Assembly (NCBI RefSeq): GCF_963667405.1
Contig: NZ_OY763408.1
Location: 1,759,757-1,823,756, forward strand
Length of the DNA: 64,000 nucleotides
Direction: 5' to 3'
From: an uncultured Sphaerochaeta sp.
Lineage (GTDB): Bacteria > Spirochaetota > Spirochaetia > Sphaerochaetales > Sphaerochaetaceae
Shown piece by piece: positions 40,893 through 51,307 of the stretch. The position numbers were made by a program, and so were the translations under genes. The notes beneath the pieces are model-generated. The model saw only the letters and a program-made list of their open reading frames with translations, was not told the DNA's origin and ran no database searches. How positions within the stretch are numbered: the first letter of the stretch is position 1; every line of letters begins with the position of its first letter.

Positions 40893-43565
40893 TCATGTTC
40901 TCTGATTCACCTCATCCAGTTGCGTTAGGAAAGCCTGCTCATTCACAGCAGGAGAGAAAAGGTATCCCTGATACTCATCACACCCAATCTCAGTCAGGAA
41001 CGCAAGCTGCTGCTCGTCTTCCACCCCTTCCGCCAATACGACAGCCCCGACTTCCTTTGCCAGCAGGAGCACTGTCTTGTAGATGGTGATGGATTCGCTT
41101 TCAGGATATCTGCTGATGAAAGACCGGTCGATCTTGATTTTGTCAGCCGATAGCTCCAAGAGATACGAGAGGGAGGAGAAGCCGGTACCAAAATCATCGA
41201 TGGCAATGGCAATGCCTTGGGCATGCAACTTTTCCAAGATGGAGTTAGTATTCACAAAGCTCTCCACTGCAGTGTGCTCGGTAAGCTCAACAGAGAGCAT
41301 ATCGTCAGGGATGTGGTACTGTCTGAGCAAGGCGCCCAACTGGTCGATGAGTGCGGGATTGGACAACTCTTCTGCACTGAGGTTCAGCGCAAGGGAGAAT
41401 GAGGGGCAGAGGTTTTCGAGGGTTTTCCTGTTTCGATGCAGGAACTCTATCGATTCGGTGATCACAAACCGACCCAGTTGATCCAGTCGTCCTTGATCCT
41501 TGAGCATCGGCAGGAACTCATCCGGCCGGATGGAACCAAGCTCAGGATGGTTCCACCTGATCAAGGCCTCGGCGCCAATGATTTTTGCTGAAGCAACAGA
41601 GACTTGTGCTTGGTAATGGAGAGACAGCTGATCTGTCTTGAACACTCCTTCCAAGGCCTCACGGATGGCATTCTGCCTTTGGAATTGGGATCGCACCTCT
41701 TCACTGTAGAAGAGCAAAGGCCCATTCTTTCTACTCTCGATCATGGTACTGGCAAGCGCTGCATCCGAAAGCAAGGCAAACACTGAGGTAGAAGTGGAAG
41801 GCTTGAAGGCAACTCCACAGCCTAGGCGCACCGGGAGGCTCCCAGAATGAAAGGGATAGGGTTCTGACAGGTTTACCAGGATGGATTTCATCCGCTTCCC
41901 AAATGCCTCTGAGGGACCCTCATGTTCCATGAAAAGCACATAGTAGTCTAAAGAGAAACAGTAGACTGGAAAACGACTTCCGATCAGGTTGGCCAAGGTT
42001 GATGCAAAATTGGAAGAGAAAAGCACCCGTTCGGTCTGACTCAAACGCGTCTCCACTTCCCTCGTGTTCTCAAGATGGAAACAAAGGCAGGCAACCATCT
42101 GGTCTTCGGGAAATGAGGGAAGAATTGTGGCATGGAATTGGTGTGGAAGCGTTGCTTCACCATTTCGCAAGGAAGTCAGGCGGGCGGGAGTCCATTTCGA
42201 ATTCTCGTAGATTTCAATGGTATGCTCCACCCGGGAACGTCTGTCAGTTATGGTGGTGATGGAAAGGTGGGTGAGAATCCTCTGTCCGGAGTGATGCAAT
42301 ACCCATGCAGGATTTGCAACCGTATCACCATGTGAAGAAGAAATCGGGTTCGCCTCATTGCGCATCCTTGGGGATGTCTTTCCTATCAGATACTCCTGCG
42401 AATAACCGGACAACTCTTCGAAGGCTTTGTTGCAAAACGTGATGCTTCCCTCGGCATTGCATACCACAATGCCGTTGTTTGCATACCCTGCTATCAGGGA
42501 ACTGATGCGCATCTGCTGCTTATCCCCTGCCCTGAGTTGCTGAAAAACCACCAGTGCTGTACCAAGAGCCAGAATGAGAAACGCCAATCCGTACTTGATC
42601 AAAGGATTGTCCAGCCAGAAGTTATCAGCAAGATCGGGAAGTTGGCTCTCCTCGAAGTAACTGACCAGTGTCCACAATCTCACCGGTCCCGGAGACCAGG
42701 ACAGACGCTCATTGGTCTTGGGGTATACCGCCTGAAAGGTATAGGTAACCTCATCCACAGATCTGCTCCCTTGCGTTGTCTCGATGAAGAGCTTTCTCAA
42801 TGCAGGAACGTCTGAGAAAAGATTCCTTTCATCCGCATACACATCGGGACACTTTGCATCCCCGGTAAGCACGACCTCCCCATCGGTATCGATGAGCAGG
42901 AAGTTGAGATCTTTTTGAAGTGAAGATTGATAGGCGGAGAGGAAGGAAAACAAGTAACAGGCATCAAAATCAATGGCGACCACGCCCAGGAATTTCGAAC
43001 CTTGGTATGCTGGCAACGCAAGGGTAATGATAGTCCGCTCCTGGTCATTCTCATCGGTTTCCACGGAAACCCCGGAAATATGGAGCACACGAGGGGCAAG
43101 AAAGCGGGTGTAGCGGAACAGCTCGCTGCGCCCAAGGTCTTCCAATTCCTGCCTCCCAGCAAGAGTGATGTAGTTCCCAGCCCTCCTGTCGGCCTGCACC
43201 AATTCACGTCCGTCAGCACCAATGAACCGCTGACTGAGAATGTACTCTTTCTGGGTGGTGATGCGGACAAACAGCCGTGCCACGTCGAGCAGGGATTGCT
43301 CATCCACATTCTGGGTGTAGGAGGAAAACTCATTGGAATTATACACAACCAGAAGATCGGAAACAAACTGGGAAAAGGCCGACTCAATCTGATTGCCGAT
43401 GATCAGCACACCCCTTTGCTGTTCTGCCTGCAGACGGAGAGAAGCCTGGCTGGAAACAGACCGTTCGTATGAGGAGAACAAGAACAAACTGATTGCCACA
43501 AAGGGAATCACCAAGAACAAGACATTACGGAAGATTCGTGAGTAGAGCTTGCCTTGTAGGGCCAT
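40893..43565 (-). CDS. Membrane c-di-GMP phosphodiesterase, Cache-PAS-GGDEF(degenerate)-EAL
   Basis: An 890-residue inner-membrane protein: helix near 14-36, periplasmic double-Cache-like sensor (about 45-310), second helix (about 322-343), PAS (about 355-480), a GGDEF-related region without the GGDEF motif (about 500-620), and an EAL domain from about 640. EAL residues are kept: GAEALIRW (about 668), ELTEH, IDDFGTGFSSL, KIDRSF and EGVEDEQQ, so c-di-GMP hydrolysis is likely. The ATG at 43565 has GGGAG upstream; a longer start at 43589 is less likely. Domain plan differs from the 27.7-kb protein by the extra PAS. Confidence 0.92.
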   Translation of the reverse strand: MALQGKLYSRIFRNVLFLVIPFVAISLFLFSSYERSVSSQASLRLQAEQQRGVLIIGNQIESAFSQFVSDLLVVYNSNEFSSYTQNVDEQSLLDVARLFVRITTQKEYILSQRFIGADGRELVQADRRAGNYITLAGRQELEDLGRSELFRYTRFLAPRVLHISGVSVETDENDQERTIITLALPAYQGSKFLGVVAIDFDACYLFSFLSAYQSSLQKDLNFLLIDTDGEVVLTGDAKCPDVYADERNLFSDVPALRKLFIETTQGSRSVDEVTYTFQAVYPKTNERLSWSPGPVRLWTLVSYFEESQLPDLADNFWLDNPLIKYGLAFLILALGTALVVFQQLRAGDKQQMRISSLIAGYANNGIVVCNAEGSITFCNKAFEELSGYSQEYLIGKTSPRMRNEANPISSSHGDTVANPAWVLHHSGQRILTHLSITTITDRRSRVEHTIEIYENSKWTPARLTSLRNGEATLPHQFHATILPSFPEDQMVACLCFHLENTREVETRLSQTERVLFSSNFASTLANLIGSRFPVYCFSLDYYVLFMEHEGPSEAFGKRMKSILVNLSEPYPFHSGSLPVRLGCGVAFKPSTSTSVFALLSDAALASTMIESRKNGPLLFYSEEVRSQFQRQNAIREALEGVFKTDQLSLHYQAQVSVASAKIIGAEALIRWNHPELGSIRPDEFLPMLKDQGRLDQLGRFVITESIEFLHRNRKTLENLCPSFSLALNLSAEELSNPALIDQLGALLRQYHIPDDMLSVELTEHTAVESFVNTNSILEKLHAQGIAIAIDDFGTGFSSLSYLLELSADKIKIDRSFISRYPESESITIYKTVLLLAKEVGAVVLAEGVEDEQQLAFLTEIGCDEYQGYLFSPAVNEQAFLTQLDEVNQRT

Positions 43566-43729
43566 AACAACTCCCTTTTTCCAAATCAAAACCCATCATC
43601 TTGCCTCAGCATACCACAGCCCTGAGCGCAACAAAAGCGGTATTCTCACCCAGAGGAAAGCATTTTTTCTTTCAGTGCAACGTAATGCCAACTTGTGACG
43701 TATCAACCGATACAGATTTTCGCCCGATT

Positions 43730-44206
43730 TTACATCCCAAGGGCTTCTTGCCATCGCTTGCGCTTTTCCGCATAGGGAAGCGTATAGGCTGGGGAGGTGG
43801 AAGGAAGAATGCAAACCTGCAGTCCCGGGATTTCCTGCGCAATCAGCTTGCGATGGAGCAGGTGTGCCTTCTGTCCATTGAAGAGCACTCGGTCAATCCG
43901 GTCATGCTCAGCAAGAAAGGATTTGATATCATTGGGAACAGCCTGGGTATACGCAGCATCACTCGAGCCCTTCCGCTCGAACCTTGCAAGTACATCCCAA
44001 AGGGCGATGTCGTGGTTCAGCAGAAGATGGTATTTTTGCTCGTAGGTTTCGATGCTGCCCCCAAGAATTTCAGCCATGATCGGCCAGAACGCATTTCGTT
44101 CATGGCCGTAGTACTGTTGTTTCTGCAAGGATCGGACACTTGGGCCGGTACCCAGGATGAGTATCTTGCTTTGGGGGCTCTCGATCGGGGGAAAGCCGCT
44201 CAGCAT
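43730..44206 (-). CDS. DNA-deoxyinosine (hypoxanthine) glycosylase, UDG superfamily
   Basis: A 158-residue DNA repair enzyme. LILGTGPSVRSLQKQQYYGHERNAFWPIM and the C-terminal LPSTSPAYTLPYAEKRKRW are diagnostic of the family 6 uracil-DNA-glycosylase-like hypoxanthine glycosylases, which remove deaminated adenine. In the first motif the usual small residues GSFPG are shortened to GTGPS. The start overlaps the end of the upstream FAD dehydrogenase by 7 bp, so the two are co-transcribed. Confidence 0.85.
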   Translation of the reverse strand: MLSGFPPIESPQSKILILGTGPSVRSLQKQQYYGHERNAFWPIMAEILGGSIETYEQKYHLLLNHDIALWDVLARFERKGSSDAAYTQAVPNDIKSFLAEHDRIDRVLFNGQKAHLLHRKLIAQEIPGLQVCILPSTSPAYTLPYAEKRKRWQEALGM

Positions 44207-45750
44207 TCCAGATACGCCTTGACGGCATCAGCACTTGCCATACCGTCCATGGCAGCACTGACGATGCCTCCTGCATACCCGCTTCCCTCACCACAGGGAA
44301 ACAATCCGTCCAGCGTTGTATGCATGCGTGTCTCAGGATCACGCACGATTCTCACCGGGCTGCTGGTTCGGGTTTCCGCTGCCAGCAAAATTGCCTCATT
44401 GGTCAGGAAACGCGAAGCCTTTCTTCCAAATGCCTCGAAGCCGAGAGCCAACCGCTCTGAGAGGAACTGGGGGAGCACACGGTGCAAATCACTGTTGACG
44501 AGGCCGGGAATGTACGAGGTCTCAGGAAGATCCTTGGAAACACGATGATTCACAAAGTCCACCATTCGCTGGGCAGGTGCCTTGATGGTTTCCCCACTTG
44601 CACGATAACAGCGTCTTTCCAGAGCCTCCTGGAAACGCATCACCCCCAAAGCTCCTCCAAACTGATCCTGTTCAAGATCTTCCGGCTTGAGTTCGACTAC
44701 CATACCGCTGTTGGCAAACTTACCTGCGCGGGCTGCACTGCTCATCCCGTTCACCACCTGCTGCCCATTCTCAGTGGCTGCCGCAATGACAAAACCTCCC
44801 GGGCACATACAGAACGAATAGACGCCGCGGCCTTTGACTTGCTCGGCAAAAGAATATTCAGCGGCTGGAAGGTAGAGACCCCGCCCTTCTTTCTGCTTGT
44901 ATTGCATCTGGTCGATGAGATGTTGGGGATGCTCAAGGCGAACACCAATAGACAAAGCCTTCGGCTCAAGCGCAATGTGCTCTGCATCAAGATATTCATA
45001 GATGTCACGGGCACTGTGGCCGGTGGCCAGGATGACCGGACCGTGGAACGTCTGACCTGTCTGGGTCACCACACCGACAAGCTTGGAGGATTTTCTCACG
45101 AAAGAAATGACCTTTGTCTTGAAGTGAACCTCACCACCGTGGGAGAGGATGGTGTTCCGGATCGCTTCCACGATGACTGGCAACCGGTCGCTGCCAAGGT
45201 GCGGATGGGCATCACTGAGAATATCCAGGGAAGCTCCGTGCTGACACAGCTGGTCGAGTACACTGTTCACATTGCCCCGTTTGGTTGCCCTGGTATAGAG
45301 CTTGCCATCACTGAAGGCTCCAGCCCCCCCTTCACCATAGCTGTAATTGCTTTCAGAATTGACCTTGCCGGTCTTCATCAATGAGGCAATATCCTTCTTT
45401 CTCTGATGAACATCCACCCCACGCTCCAGCACGATGGGCTTCAGGCCCAGCTCCAGCAACCGAAGGGCCGCAAACAGTCCGGCAGGACCCGCTCCAACCA
45501 CGATCACCGCTTTGGAGTTGTCCACCATCTTGTAGGTTGTTGGCTGGAAGGCTTGCTCCTCCTCACCAGAAAGACGGACCACCAGGTCAACTACGACAGG
45601 GGAACGCCTGGCATCGATGCTGCGCCGGATGACTCGGCTCGATGCAATGTCGGAAAGGGAAAGGCCAGCCTTTGCGGCTGCTTTCGTACGAATGAGGGAG
45701 GTATCGGCTGCTTCTTCTGCAGAGAGCCGGATGTTGATGTCTTTTTGCAT
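44200..45750 (-). CDS. FAD-dependent dehydrogenase, COG2509 family
   Basis: A 516-residue flavoprotein. An N-terminal domain of about 85 residues (LRL-type, KAAAKAGLSLSDIASSRVIRRSIDAR) precedes the dinucleotide motif VIVVGAGPAGLFAALRLLELG. YSYGEGGAGAFSDGKLYTR and the C-terminal GLFPCGEGSGYAGGIVSAAMDGM are characteristic of the COG2509 family, which is widespread but without a settled reaction. It is cytoplasmic by sequence. First gene of a two-gene unit with the deoxyinosine glycosylase. Confidence 0.9.
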   Translation of the reverse strand: MQKDINIRLSAEEAADTSLIRTKAAAKAGLSLSDIASSRVIRRSIDARRSPVVVDLVVRLSGEEEQAFQPTTYKMVDNSKAVIVVGAGPAGLFAALRLLELGLKPIVLERGVDVHQRKKDIASLMKTGKVNSESNYSYGEGGAGAFSDGKLYTRATKRGNVNSVLDQLCQHGASLDILSDAHPHLGSDRLPVIVEAIRNTILSHGGEVHFKTKVISFVRKSSKLVGVVTQTGQTFHGPVILATGHSARDIYEYLDAEHIALEPKALSIGVRLEHPQHLIDQMQYKQKEGRGLYLPAAEYSFAEQVKGRGVYSFCMCPGGFVIAAATENGQQVVNGMSSAARAGKFANSGMVVELKPEDLEQDQFGGALGVMRFQEALERRCYRASGETIKAPAQRMVDFVNHRVSKDLPETSYIPGLVNSDLHRVLPQFLSERLALGFEAFGRKASRFLTNEAILLAAETRTSSPVRIVRDPETRMHTTLDGLFPCGEGSGYAGGIVSAAMDGMASADAVKAYLEC

Positions 45751-45910
45751 TGTTTCATTCTACCTGCCCAAGTGGCAGACGGTCAATGAAGCAGGCTTCA
45801 TACCAACTTCATATTGCTCCCTACACAGTACATCATCCCTTGAGCAAGACCACATCCTCACCGTGCTAGGTTGATGACACAAACGAAACCAACCGAACCA
45901 GGAGTCCAAC

Positions 45911-47176
45911 ATGAACCATCGTTCAGTCAGCCTGTTATTGCTGATGTGCATCCTCTCCCCGCTGGGAGCGCAAAGCATGAGTCTTGCAGATGCCATCAAA
46001 CAGGCCAAAGCGTACAACACTGATGCGCAGAATGCTGCCATCACCCTCTCCCAAAAGCTCAATGAAGCACAGATCAATGAGTATTTGCCTTCCATACGAC
46101 TTTCTGCAGGAGCAACTGCGCAAGCAAGCTTGCTCGATGCGAGCTACAGCGCCAATATCTCCCCCACCGCGACGCTCTCCTTCTCACTCTCCAGCGCCAA
46201 CCGCTATACGGATGAGCAGCAGAGTCTGTCCGCACAATCGGCGCAATCGAACTATGCCTCTACCATGCAACAGATTGAGCTTGCTGTTACCACAGCCTAT
46301 TGGAATGTTGTAGCCGCCGAGCTCTCATTGCAAATGCAGCAACTCGAAGTTGCACAAAAGCAAGAGGCGCTGGAACGGGTCCGTTCCGAATATGAGGGGG
46401 GAGAGACTACCACGCTCGCAGTAAGCCAAGCCGAACTCTCACTTGCAGATGCAAAGCTGAGCAAAGGCAGTCGCGAGCGGAACCTGCAGGAAGCGAAAGA
46501 CCAGCTGTCACTCCTCACCGGAGCAACAGTGGAAGGCAAGCTCGATGATTTGCTTCCGATTGGAGAACTGGAAAGCCTTGATGCACTGCTTGCGCTCGCC
46601 TCCTCAACAACAACCATCAAGAAATCGGAACTTGCGCTAGAACAGGCGAAGCTTGCCTATCTTGAAGCCCAGGCAAGCTCAGCATCACCGATATTGTCTC
46701 TGGACGCTTCCACTTCCTTTGCTGCAAACCTATCAACAACAGCTTCCACGCTGCGGGATGCAACAACCGTCGGGGTTACCATCTCGATTCCTGTCGACGC
46801 ATACCTGAAAAACTCAAAAGCCAACATAACCTTGAAGAATCTTGATTCAGACATCGAAGTTGCCGAGAACACGCTTGAGGCAGGCAAAAAAACCTTGGCC
46901 TCATCCATAACCAGTGCCTATCGAAGCATCGAGGAGGCAAAGAAGACCATCGACTATCTTGGTGACTATGAGCGTTTGGCACAGCAGTCGGCAGACCTAT
47001 CCCAACGTGCTTACGATGCGGGAGAAATCTCATATCGGGAACTGGCTGAGAGCCAGAAGAGTCTTTCCCAAGCCCACCTCTCCCTGCTTGCCGAACAGGT
47101 AAACCACACACTTCTCATCCACGAGCTTGCCCATCTTCTGCAAGTACCTACCACCACCCTCTACAAGGAGTCCTGA
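45911..47176 (+). CDS. TolC-family outer membrane efflux protein
   Basis: A 421-residue exported protein (signal peptide to about residue 20, ending LGAQS) with the two long helical repeats of outer-membrane efflux channels: SLADAIKQAKAYNTDAQNAAITLSQKLNEAQINEYLPSIRLSAG and later NTLEAGKKTLASSITSAYRSIEEAKKTIDYLGDYERLAQQSADLSQRAYDAGEISYRELAESQKSL. AGGAG precedes the ATG. It is the first gene of the tripartite efflux operon; the adaptor gene starts one base after its stop. Confidence 0.93.
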   Translation: MNHRSVSLLLLMCILSPLGAQSMSLADAIKQAKAYNTDAQNAAITLSQKLNEAQINEYLPSIRLSAGATAQASLLDASYSANISPTATLSFSLSSANRYTDEQQSLSAQSAQSNYASTMQQIELAVTTAYWNVVAAELSLQMQQLEVAQKQEALERVRSEYEGGETTTLAVSQAELSLADAKLSKGSRERNLQEAKDQLSLLTGATVEGKLDDLLPIGELESLDALLALASSTTTIKKSELALEQAKLAYLEAQASSASPILSLDASTSFAANLSTTASTLRDATTVGVTISIPVDAYLKNSKANITLKNLDSDIEVAENTLEAGKKTLASSITSAYRSIEEAKKTIDYLGDYERLAQQSADLSQRAYDAGEISYRELAESQKSLSQAHLSLLAEQVNHTLLIHELAHLLQVPTTTLYKES

Positions 47177-47177
47177 C

Positions 47178-48119
47178 ATGGAAACTAAATCCCTCTTCGA
47201 TCGTATCATCACCCTCATCCTGCTTACGCTCTGCATCGCTCTTGCAGCAGTCATTGCCATTCGTTTCACTTCGCAGGAATCCACTCAGGCAGGAGGCATG
47301 CCGCCTGCATCTGAGCAGGCAAGGATGCAGAATCAGATCAATGTATCGACGATCCAGGTACAACGGGATACCTTTGCAAAAACAACCGTCCTTGGTGCTG
47401 AATTGACCGGCAGCATGGATGAGGTGCAGATAAGCAGCACAGTGGCCGGCAAGGTCGTAACCTTGCCTCTCTCCCAGGGAGACCCGATACAGGTTGGTGA
47501 TGTGATTGCGGTAATCGATCCCTCAACAGCCGGAAGTACCTACAAGAGCACCTCCATCACCAGTGCACTCACAGGCGTTGTCTCAGAGGTTCACACCTAT
47601 GTCGGAGAACGGGTTTCCCAAGGCCAAGCCCTCATCAGCATTGAAGGTGGTGGGGAGTTGCTCATCAAAGCCCAGATCAGCGAACGTTTCCTCTCCAGTC
47701 TCAAAGTCGGGCTGGGCGCAACCTTCACCACCAGTGCTTGGCCCGATGAGCCTTTTGAGGCCACCCTGACGGACATCAGTGCATCGGTGAATCCCATCAA
47801 TCGCACGGTGGAGGTGACGCTCAAGCCCACCAAGGTTGACTCCCGGCTTAGGGAAGGAATGTTTGTCAGCCTCAGTCTTGTCACAGAGCTGCAAGAACAG
47901 GTGATTGCCATACCTACCGAGGCCATCACCACGTACCTTGGTGAAAGTGTCGTCTATGTCGTTGAGGATGGGGTGGCCAAGAGAAAGGCAATCGTCACCG
48001 GTTCTTCTGATGACAGCAGGAGTGTCATCCTTGAAGGGTTGGAAGGCGGGGAGCTCCTGATCACTGCCGGTTCGGTGACCGAAGGCAGTCTCGTCAACAT
48101 CATCAAGGAGTCTGTATGA
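47178..48119 (+). CDS. Periplasmic adaptor (membrane fusion protein) of RND efflux pump
   Basis: A 313-residue HlyD/AcrA-type adaptor. An N-terminal membrane anchor (about 10-30) is followed by the split lipoyl domain (GSMDEVQISSTVAGKVVTLPLSQGDPIQVGDVIAVID and ALTGVVSEVHTYVGERVSQGQALISIEGGG), a barrel domain (RFLSSLKVGLGATFTTSAWPDEPFEATLTDISASVNPINRTVEV) and a C-terminal membrane-proximal domain. The long helical hairpin is nearly absent between the lipoyl halves, making this a short adaptor. AAGGAG precedes the ATG at 47178. Confidence 0.93.
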   Translation: METKSLFDRIITLILLTLCIALAAVIAIRFTSQESTQAGGMPPASEQARMQNQINVSTIQVQRDTFAKTTVLGAELTGSMDEVQISSTVAGKVVTLPLSQGDPIQVGDVIAVIDPSTAGSTYKSTSITSALTGVVSEVHTYVGERVSQGQALISIEGGGELLIKAQISERFLSSLKVGLGATFTTSAWPDEPFEATLTDISASVNPINRTVEVTLKPTKVDSRLREGMFVSLSLVTELQEQVIAIPTEAITTYLGESVVYVVEDGVAKRKAIVTGSSDDSRSVILEGLEGGELLITAGSVTEGSLVNIIKESV

Positions 48120-51100
48120 AACTGAGTGAACTCTCTGTCCGCAGGCCGGTTCTGATCACCATGGTCTATGTACTGCTCTTGGTCATTGCCTCCTTGTTTG
48201 TGCAAAATCTCGATATTGCACTCTATCCCTCGGTCGGCATGCCGGTGATATCGGTAATGGTATCAGTAGAGGATGCCGGACCGGAGGAAGTGGAAATGCA
48301 GGTAACCAAGGTTTTGGAGAACTCTCTCAGCTCCTTGGAAAATCTCTCCTCCATCACCAGCCAATCTTCGCAATCCAGTTCCATGGTCATGCTGGAGTTT
48401 GCTTATGGTACCGATCTTGACGAGGCAAGTGACTCCATCACCACACTGATAAGTCGCATCTCCCGGGAGTTGCCCAGTTGGGCAGGAACGCCTTCGGTCA
48501 TGCGCTTTGATGCCTCCGGGTCCTCCTCATTCATGCGCCTGATCGTCAACGGCCTGAACGACGAGGACGTCCTCAAGCAGGTTGCAGAAGATACCATCTC
48601 CCCACTGTTGCTGCGCATCGACGGGGTGAGCCAGGTTGAGGTGAGAGGCAGTGCAGATACGCAGGTGGCAGTAAGGGTGGATCCCATTCGCTTGGAAGGA
48701 TACAACTTGACGCTGGGAGAAGTGAAGAATGCCCTCGCTGCGCGCAACACCCAAGGGAAAGTGGGTTCCATCACGCAGAACCTCATCAGCTATTCGGTTA
48801 CCCTCGATGAGCGCTACGAATCACTGGATGCAATCAGAAATACGGTCATTACCACCATCGAAGGGGCAAACATCACCATCGATGATGTGGCGACGGTGGA
48901 AATGGAAAGTACCACCAGCTTCCGTGAGCAGTACTTGGACGGCTCTCCTGTGGTCTCTCTTTCGCTTACCAACGAGTCGGACAGCAATGCTTCAACGGTT
49001 GCGAAAGCCGTCAAACAGAATCTTGCATCAATCCAGGATGAACTTCCCGAGGGGGTGATCCTTTCCTTGCAACAAGACTCCACAACCATGATCAGTTCAA
49101 CCATGCAAGAGGTGTACAAAAGCGCATTGCAGGGGGTACTGCTGGCCGCGCTGGTCATCTTCCTGTTTCTGCGCAACCTCAAGGCGACCTTGGTCATCTC
49201 CCTTTCCATGCCGATTTCCATCCTCTTCACCCTGATGGCTATGTCCTTCTTTGACATCTCCATCAACAGCATGAGCATGAGTGGTCTCATTCTTGGCATC
49301 GGCATGATCGTGGACGCCTCGATCATCATCCTTGAGAACACCTACAAATATCGGGAGAAGAACCATGGCAGTGCTGCCTCAGCCATCCTGGGAAGCAAGA
49401 ACATGAGCACCGCCATTGTGGCCTCCACCCTTACCACCATCTGCGTCTTCATCCCCCTGCTCATCTATAAGAATCAGCTGGAGATGGTCGGTATCATGTT
49501 CCAGGACCTCATCATCACCGTCTGCATCGCTCTCATCTCCTCTCTCTTTGTCGCAGTCACGCTTGTACCCGCACTCAGTGGGAGTATTCTCAGGCTCGAC
49601 ACCAGGGTTCAGAAACCACTGAGGTGGGGTGTGCTGAAACAACTGGACAGTTTGTACTGCAAAGCTGAGACTGCATTGGAAAACGCGTACGCTTCCTCCT
49701 TGGAGTATGTGCTCAAGCATCGCTTGCTGGTGATTATCCTGCTTGTTCTCCTTTTGGTATTCAGCACCCAGTACTTTGGAGGGATCGGGATGAACCTCAC
49801 CCCACAGATGGCTACCGATGACAGCATCAGCATCTCCCTGACCATGCCCAGCGGCTATACCAAGGAGGCAACCAAGGATGAACTGTTCAGGGTTCAGCGA
49901 GGATTGCTGGAAGAACTCAGCGCCGATGCCTACACACAGATCATGGTTGAGGTGGGTAGTGGCAATACCGGTTCGATTGAGATCAGCTTGCCGGATATCA
50001 CTGAGCAGGTGTACTCAACAACCGAACTGAAAGCAACCATCTCTCCCCTCCTTGAACAAAATCCACGTGCAACGTGGACCTATGGTGGAGGAAGGGGCCC
50101 AATGAACAGCTCCCCGATCAATATCAGTGTCAGTGCAACCGATACGGCGCTGATCACGGAAACGGCAAACCAGATTGCAACCATCATTTCCTCATCAGTA
50201 CCTTCGGCGACCAATGTTGCCACAGATTTGGAAAACGGTTCTCCCAAAATTCTCGTCGACATTGATGAACAGAAGGCACAAGACCTCGGGTTGACAATGA
50301 GTGACATCTACTCCACTGTGAGCATTGCTCTTTCAGGGAGCACTGCCTCCACAATCTCAACCTTCAGCAGTGAACAGACCTACGATCTTGTTGTGGCAAT
50401 GGATGATGCAAACTATACAAGCATCAATGACCTGGGAAGTCTTCTGCTCAAGACCAACTCATCGACGATACGGCTTGGAAGCATTGCAAGCTTCTCCACC
50501 AGCACCGCCCCGGCTTCCATCACCAGGGAGGACAAAGTGCGGGTGAACCATGTGACAGCAAGTCTTGCGGATGGGTATTCAGCCAACCAGGTGCAGGAAC
50601 AGGTGCAGCAAGCGCTTGACGCCCAGCTCCTGATTCCTGAGGGCGTGGAGGTATCTCTTGGAGGAGACATGCAACAGATGACCTCCTATGGCCCTACCCT
50701 GATACTCATCATCGTGCTTGCCCTTTTGCTTGTGTACGCTGTGATGGCCGCGCAGTTTGAATCACTGGTAGATCCTTTCATCATCTTTGCAACCATCCCG
50801 ATGCTTCTGATCGGAGTGGTGGGTATTCATCTGGTCATGAACCAGAGCTTCACCCTCTTCTCCATCGTCGGCATCGTGGCCCTGATCGGGGTGGTGGTGA
50901 ACAATGGTATTGTGCTCATCGACTCGATCAATCAATTGGTTGCCCAGAAAGTACGTGTGCATGAAGCATGTCTCACCGCTGCAAGGACCCGTCTCAGGCC
51001 GATTCTCATGACCACCCTGACTACGATTCTGGGCTTGATACCCCTCGCCTTCTTTCCAGGGGAAGGTTCGGAGATGATGCAACCGATTGCCCTTACGTTC

Positions 51101-51247
51101 ATCGGTGGGCTTGCCACCGGTTCCCTGCTCACTCTCTTTCTCTCTCCGACCTTGTATACACTGCTGAACAAGCGTCGTGAGAAACGTTATTTTGCTGCTG
51201 ACAGCCTCGCCAACCAGCTGGCGCTGTTTGACCAGGAAGGCAGATAG
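48116..51247 (+). CDS. RND-family multidrug efflux transporter
   Basis: A 1043-residue inner-membrane proton antiporter of the AcrB/HAE1 class with twelve membrane helices and two large periplasmic loops. MKLSELSVRRPVLITMVYVLLLV starts helix 1, and GLILGIGMIVDASIIILENTYKY near residue 400 is helix 4, where the usual Asp-Asp pair reads Asp-Ala; VGIVALIGVVVNNGIVLIDSINQ is the matching helix 10. The ATG overlaps the adaptor stop by 4 bp (ATGA). With the channel and adaptor genes it forms a full efflux pump; the substrate is unknown. Confidence 0.96.
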   Translation: MKLSELSVRRPVLITMVYVLLLVIASLFVQNLDIALYPSVGMPVISVMVSVEDAGPEEVEMQVTKVLENSLSSLENLSSITSQSSQSSSMVMLEFAYGTDLDEASDSITTLISRISRELPSWAGTPSVMRFDASGSSSFMRLIVNGLNDEDVLKQVAEDTISPLLLRIDGVSQVEVRGSADTQVAVRVDPIRLEGYNLTLGEVKNALAARNTQGKVGSITQNLISYSVTLDERYESLDAIRNTVITTIEGANITIDDVATVEMESTTSFREQYLDGSPVVSLSLTNESDSNASTVAKAVKQNLASIQDELPEGVILSLQQDSTTMISSTMQEVYKSALQGVLLAALVIFLFLRNLKATLVISLSMPISILFTLMAMSFFDISINSMSMSGLILGIGMIVDASIIILENTYKYREKNHGSAASAILGSKNMSTAIVASTLTTICVFIPLLIYKNQLEMVGIMFQDLIITVCIALISSLFVAVTLVPALSGSILRLDTRVQKPLRWGVLKQLDSLYCKAETALENAYASSLEYVLKHRLLVIILLVLLLVFSTQYFGGIGMNLTPQMATDDSISISLTMPSGYTKEATKDELFRVQRGLLEELSADAYTQIMVEVGSGNTGSIEISLPDITEQVYSTTELKATISPLLEQNPRATWTYGGGRGPMNSSPINISVSATDTALITETANQIATIISSSVPSATNVATDLENGSPKILVDIDEQKAQDLGLTMSDIYSTVSIALSGSTASTISTFSSEQTYDLVVAMDDANYTSINDLGSLLLKTNSSTIRLGSIASFSTSTAPASITREDKVRVNHVTASLADGYSANQVQEQVQQALDAQLLIPEGVEVSLGGDMQQMTSYGPTLILIIVLALLLVYAVMAAQFESLVDPFIIFATIPMLLIGVVGIHLVMNQSFTLFSIVGIVALIGVVVNNGIVLIDSINQLVAQKVRVHEACLTAARTRLRPILMTTLTTILGLIPLAFFPGEGSEMMQPIALTFIGGLATGSLLTLFLSPTLYTLLNKRREKRYFAADSLANQLALFDQEGR

Positions 51248-51280
51248 ATCTCTTCACAGACGTTCTCTCCAAACGTACTT

Positions 51281-51307
51281 GGGCATGGGCTTCGGCTCAT
51301 GCCCTTT
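51281..51307 (+). terminator. Terminator of the efflux operon
   Basis: GGGCATGGGC (51281-51290) and GCTCATGCCC (51295-51304) pair around a TTCG tetraloop with one G-T pair, followed by TTTCATTGTTT. It is 33 bp after the RND stop codon. Confidence 0.8.
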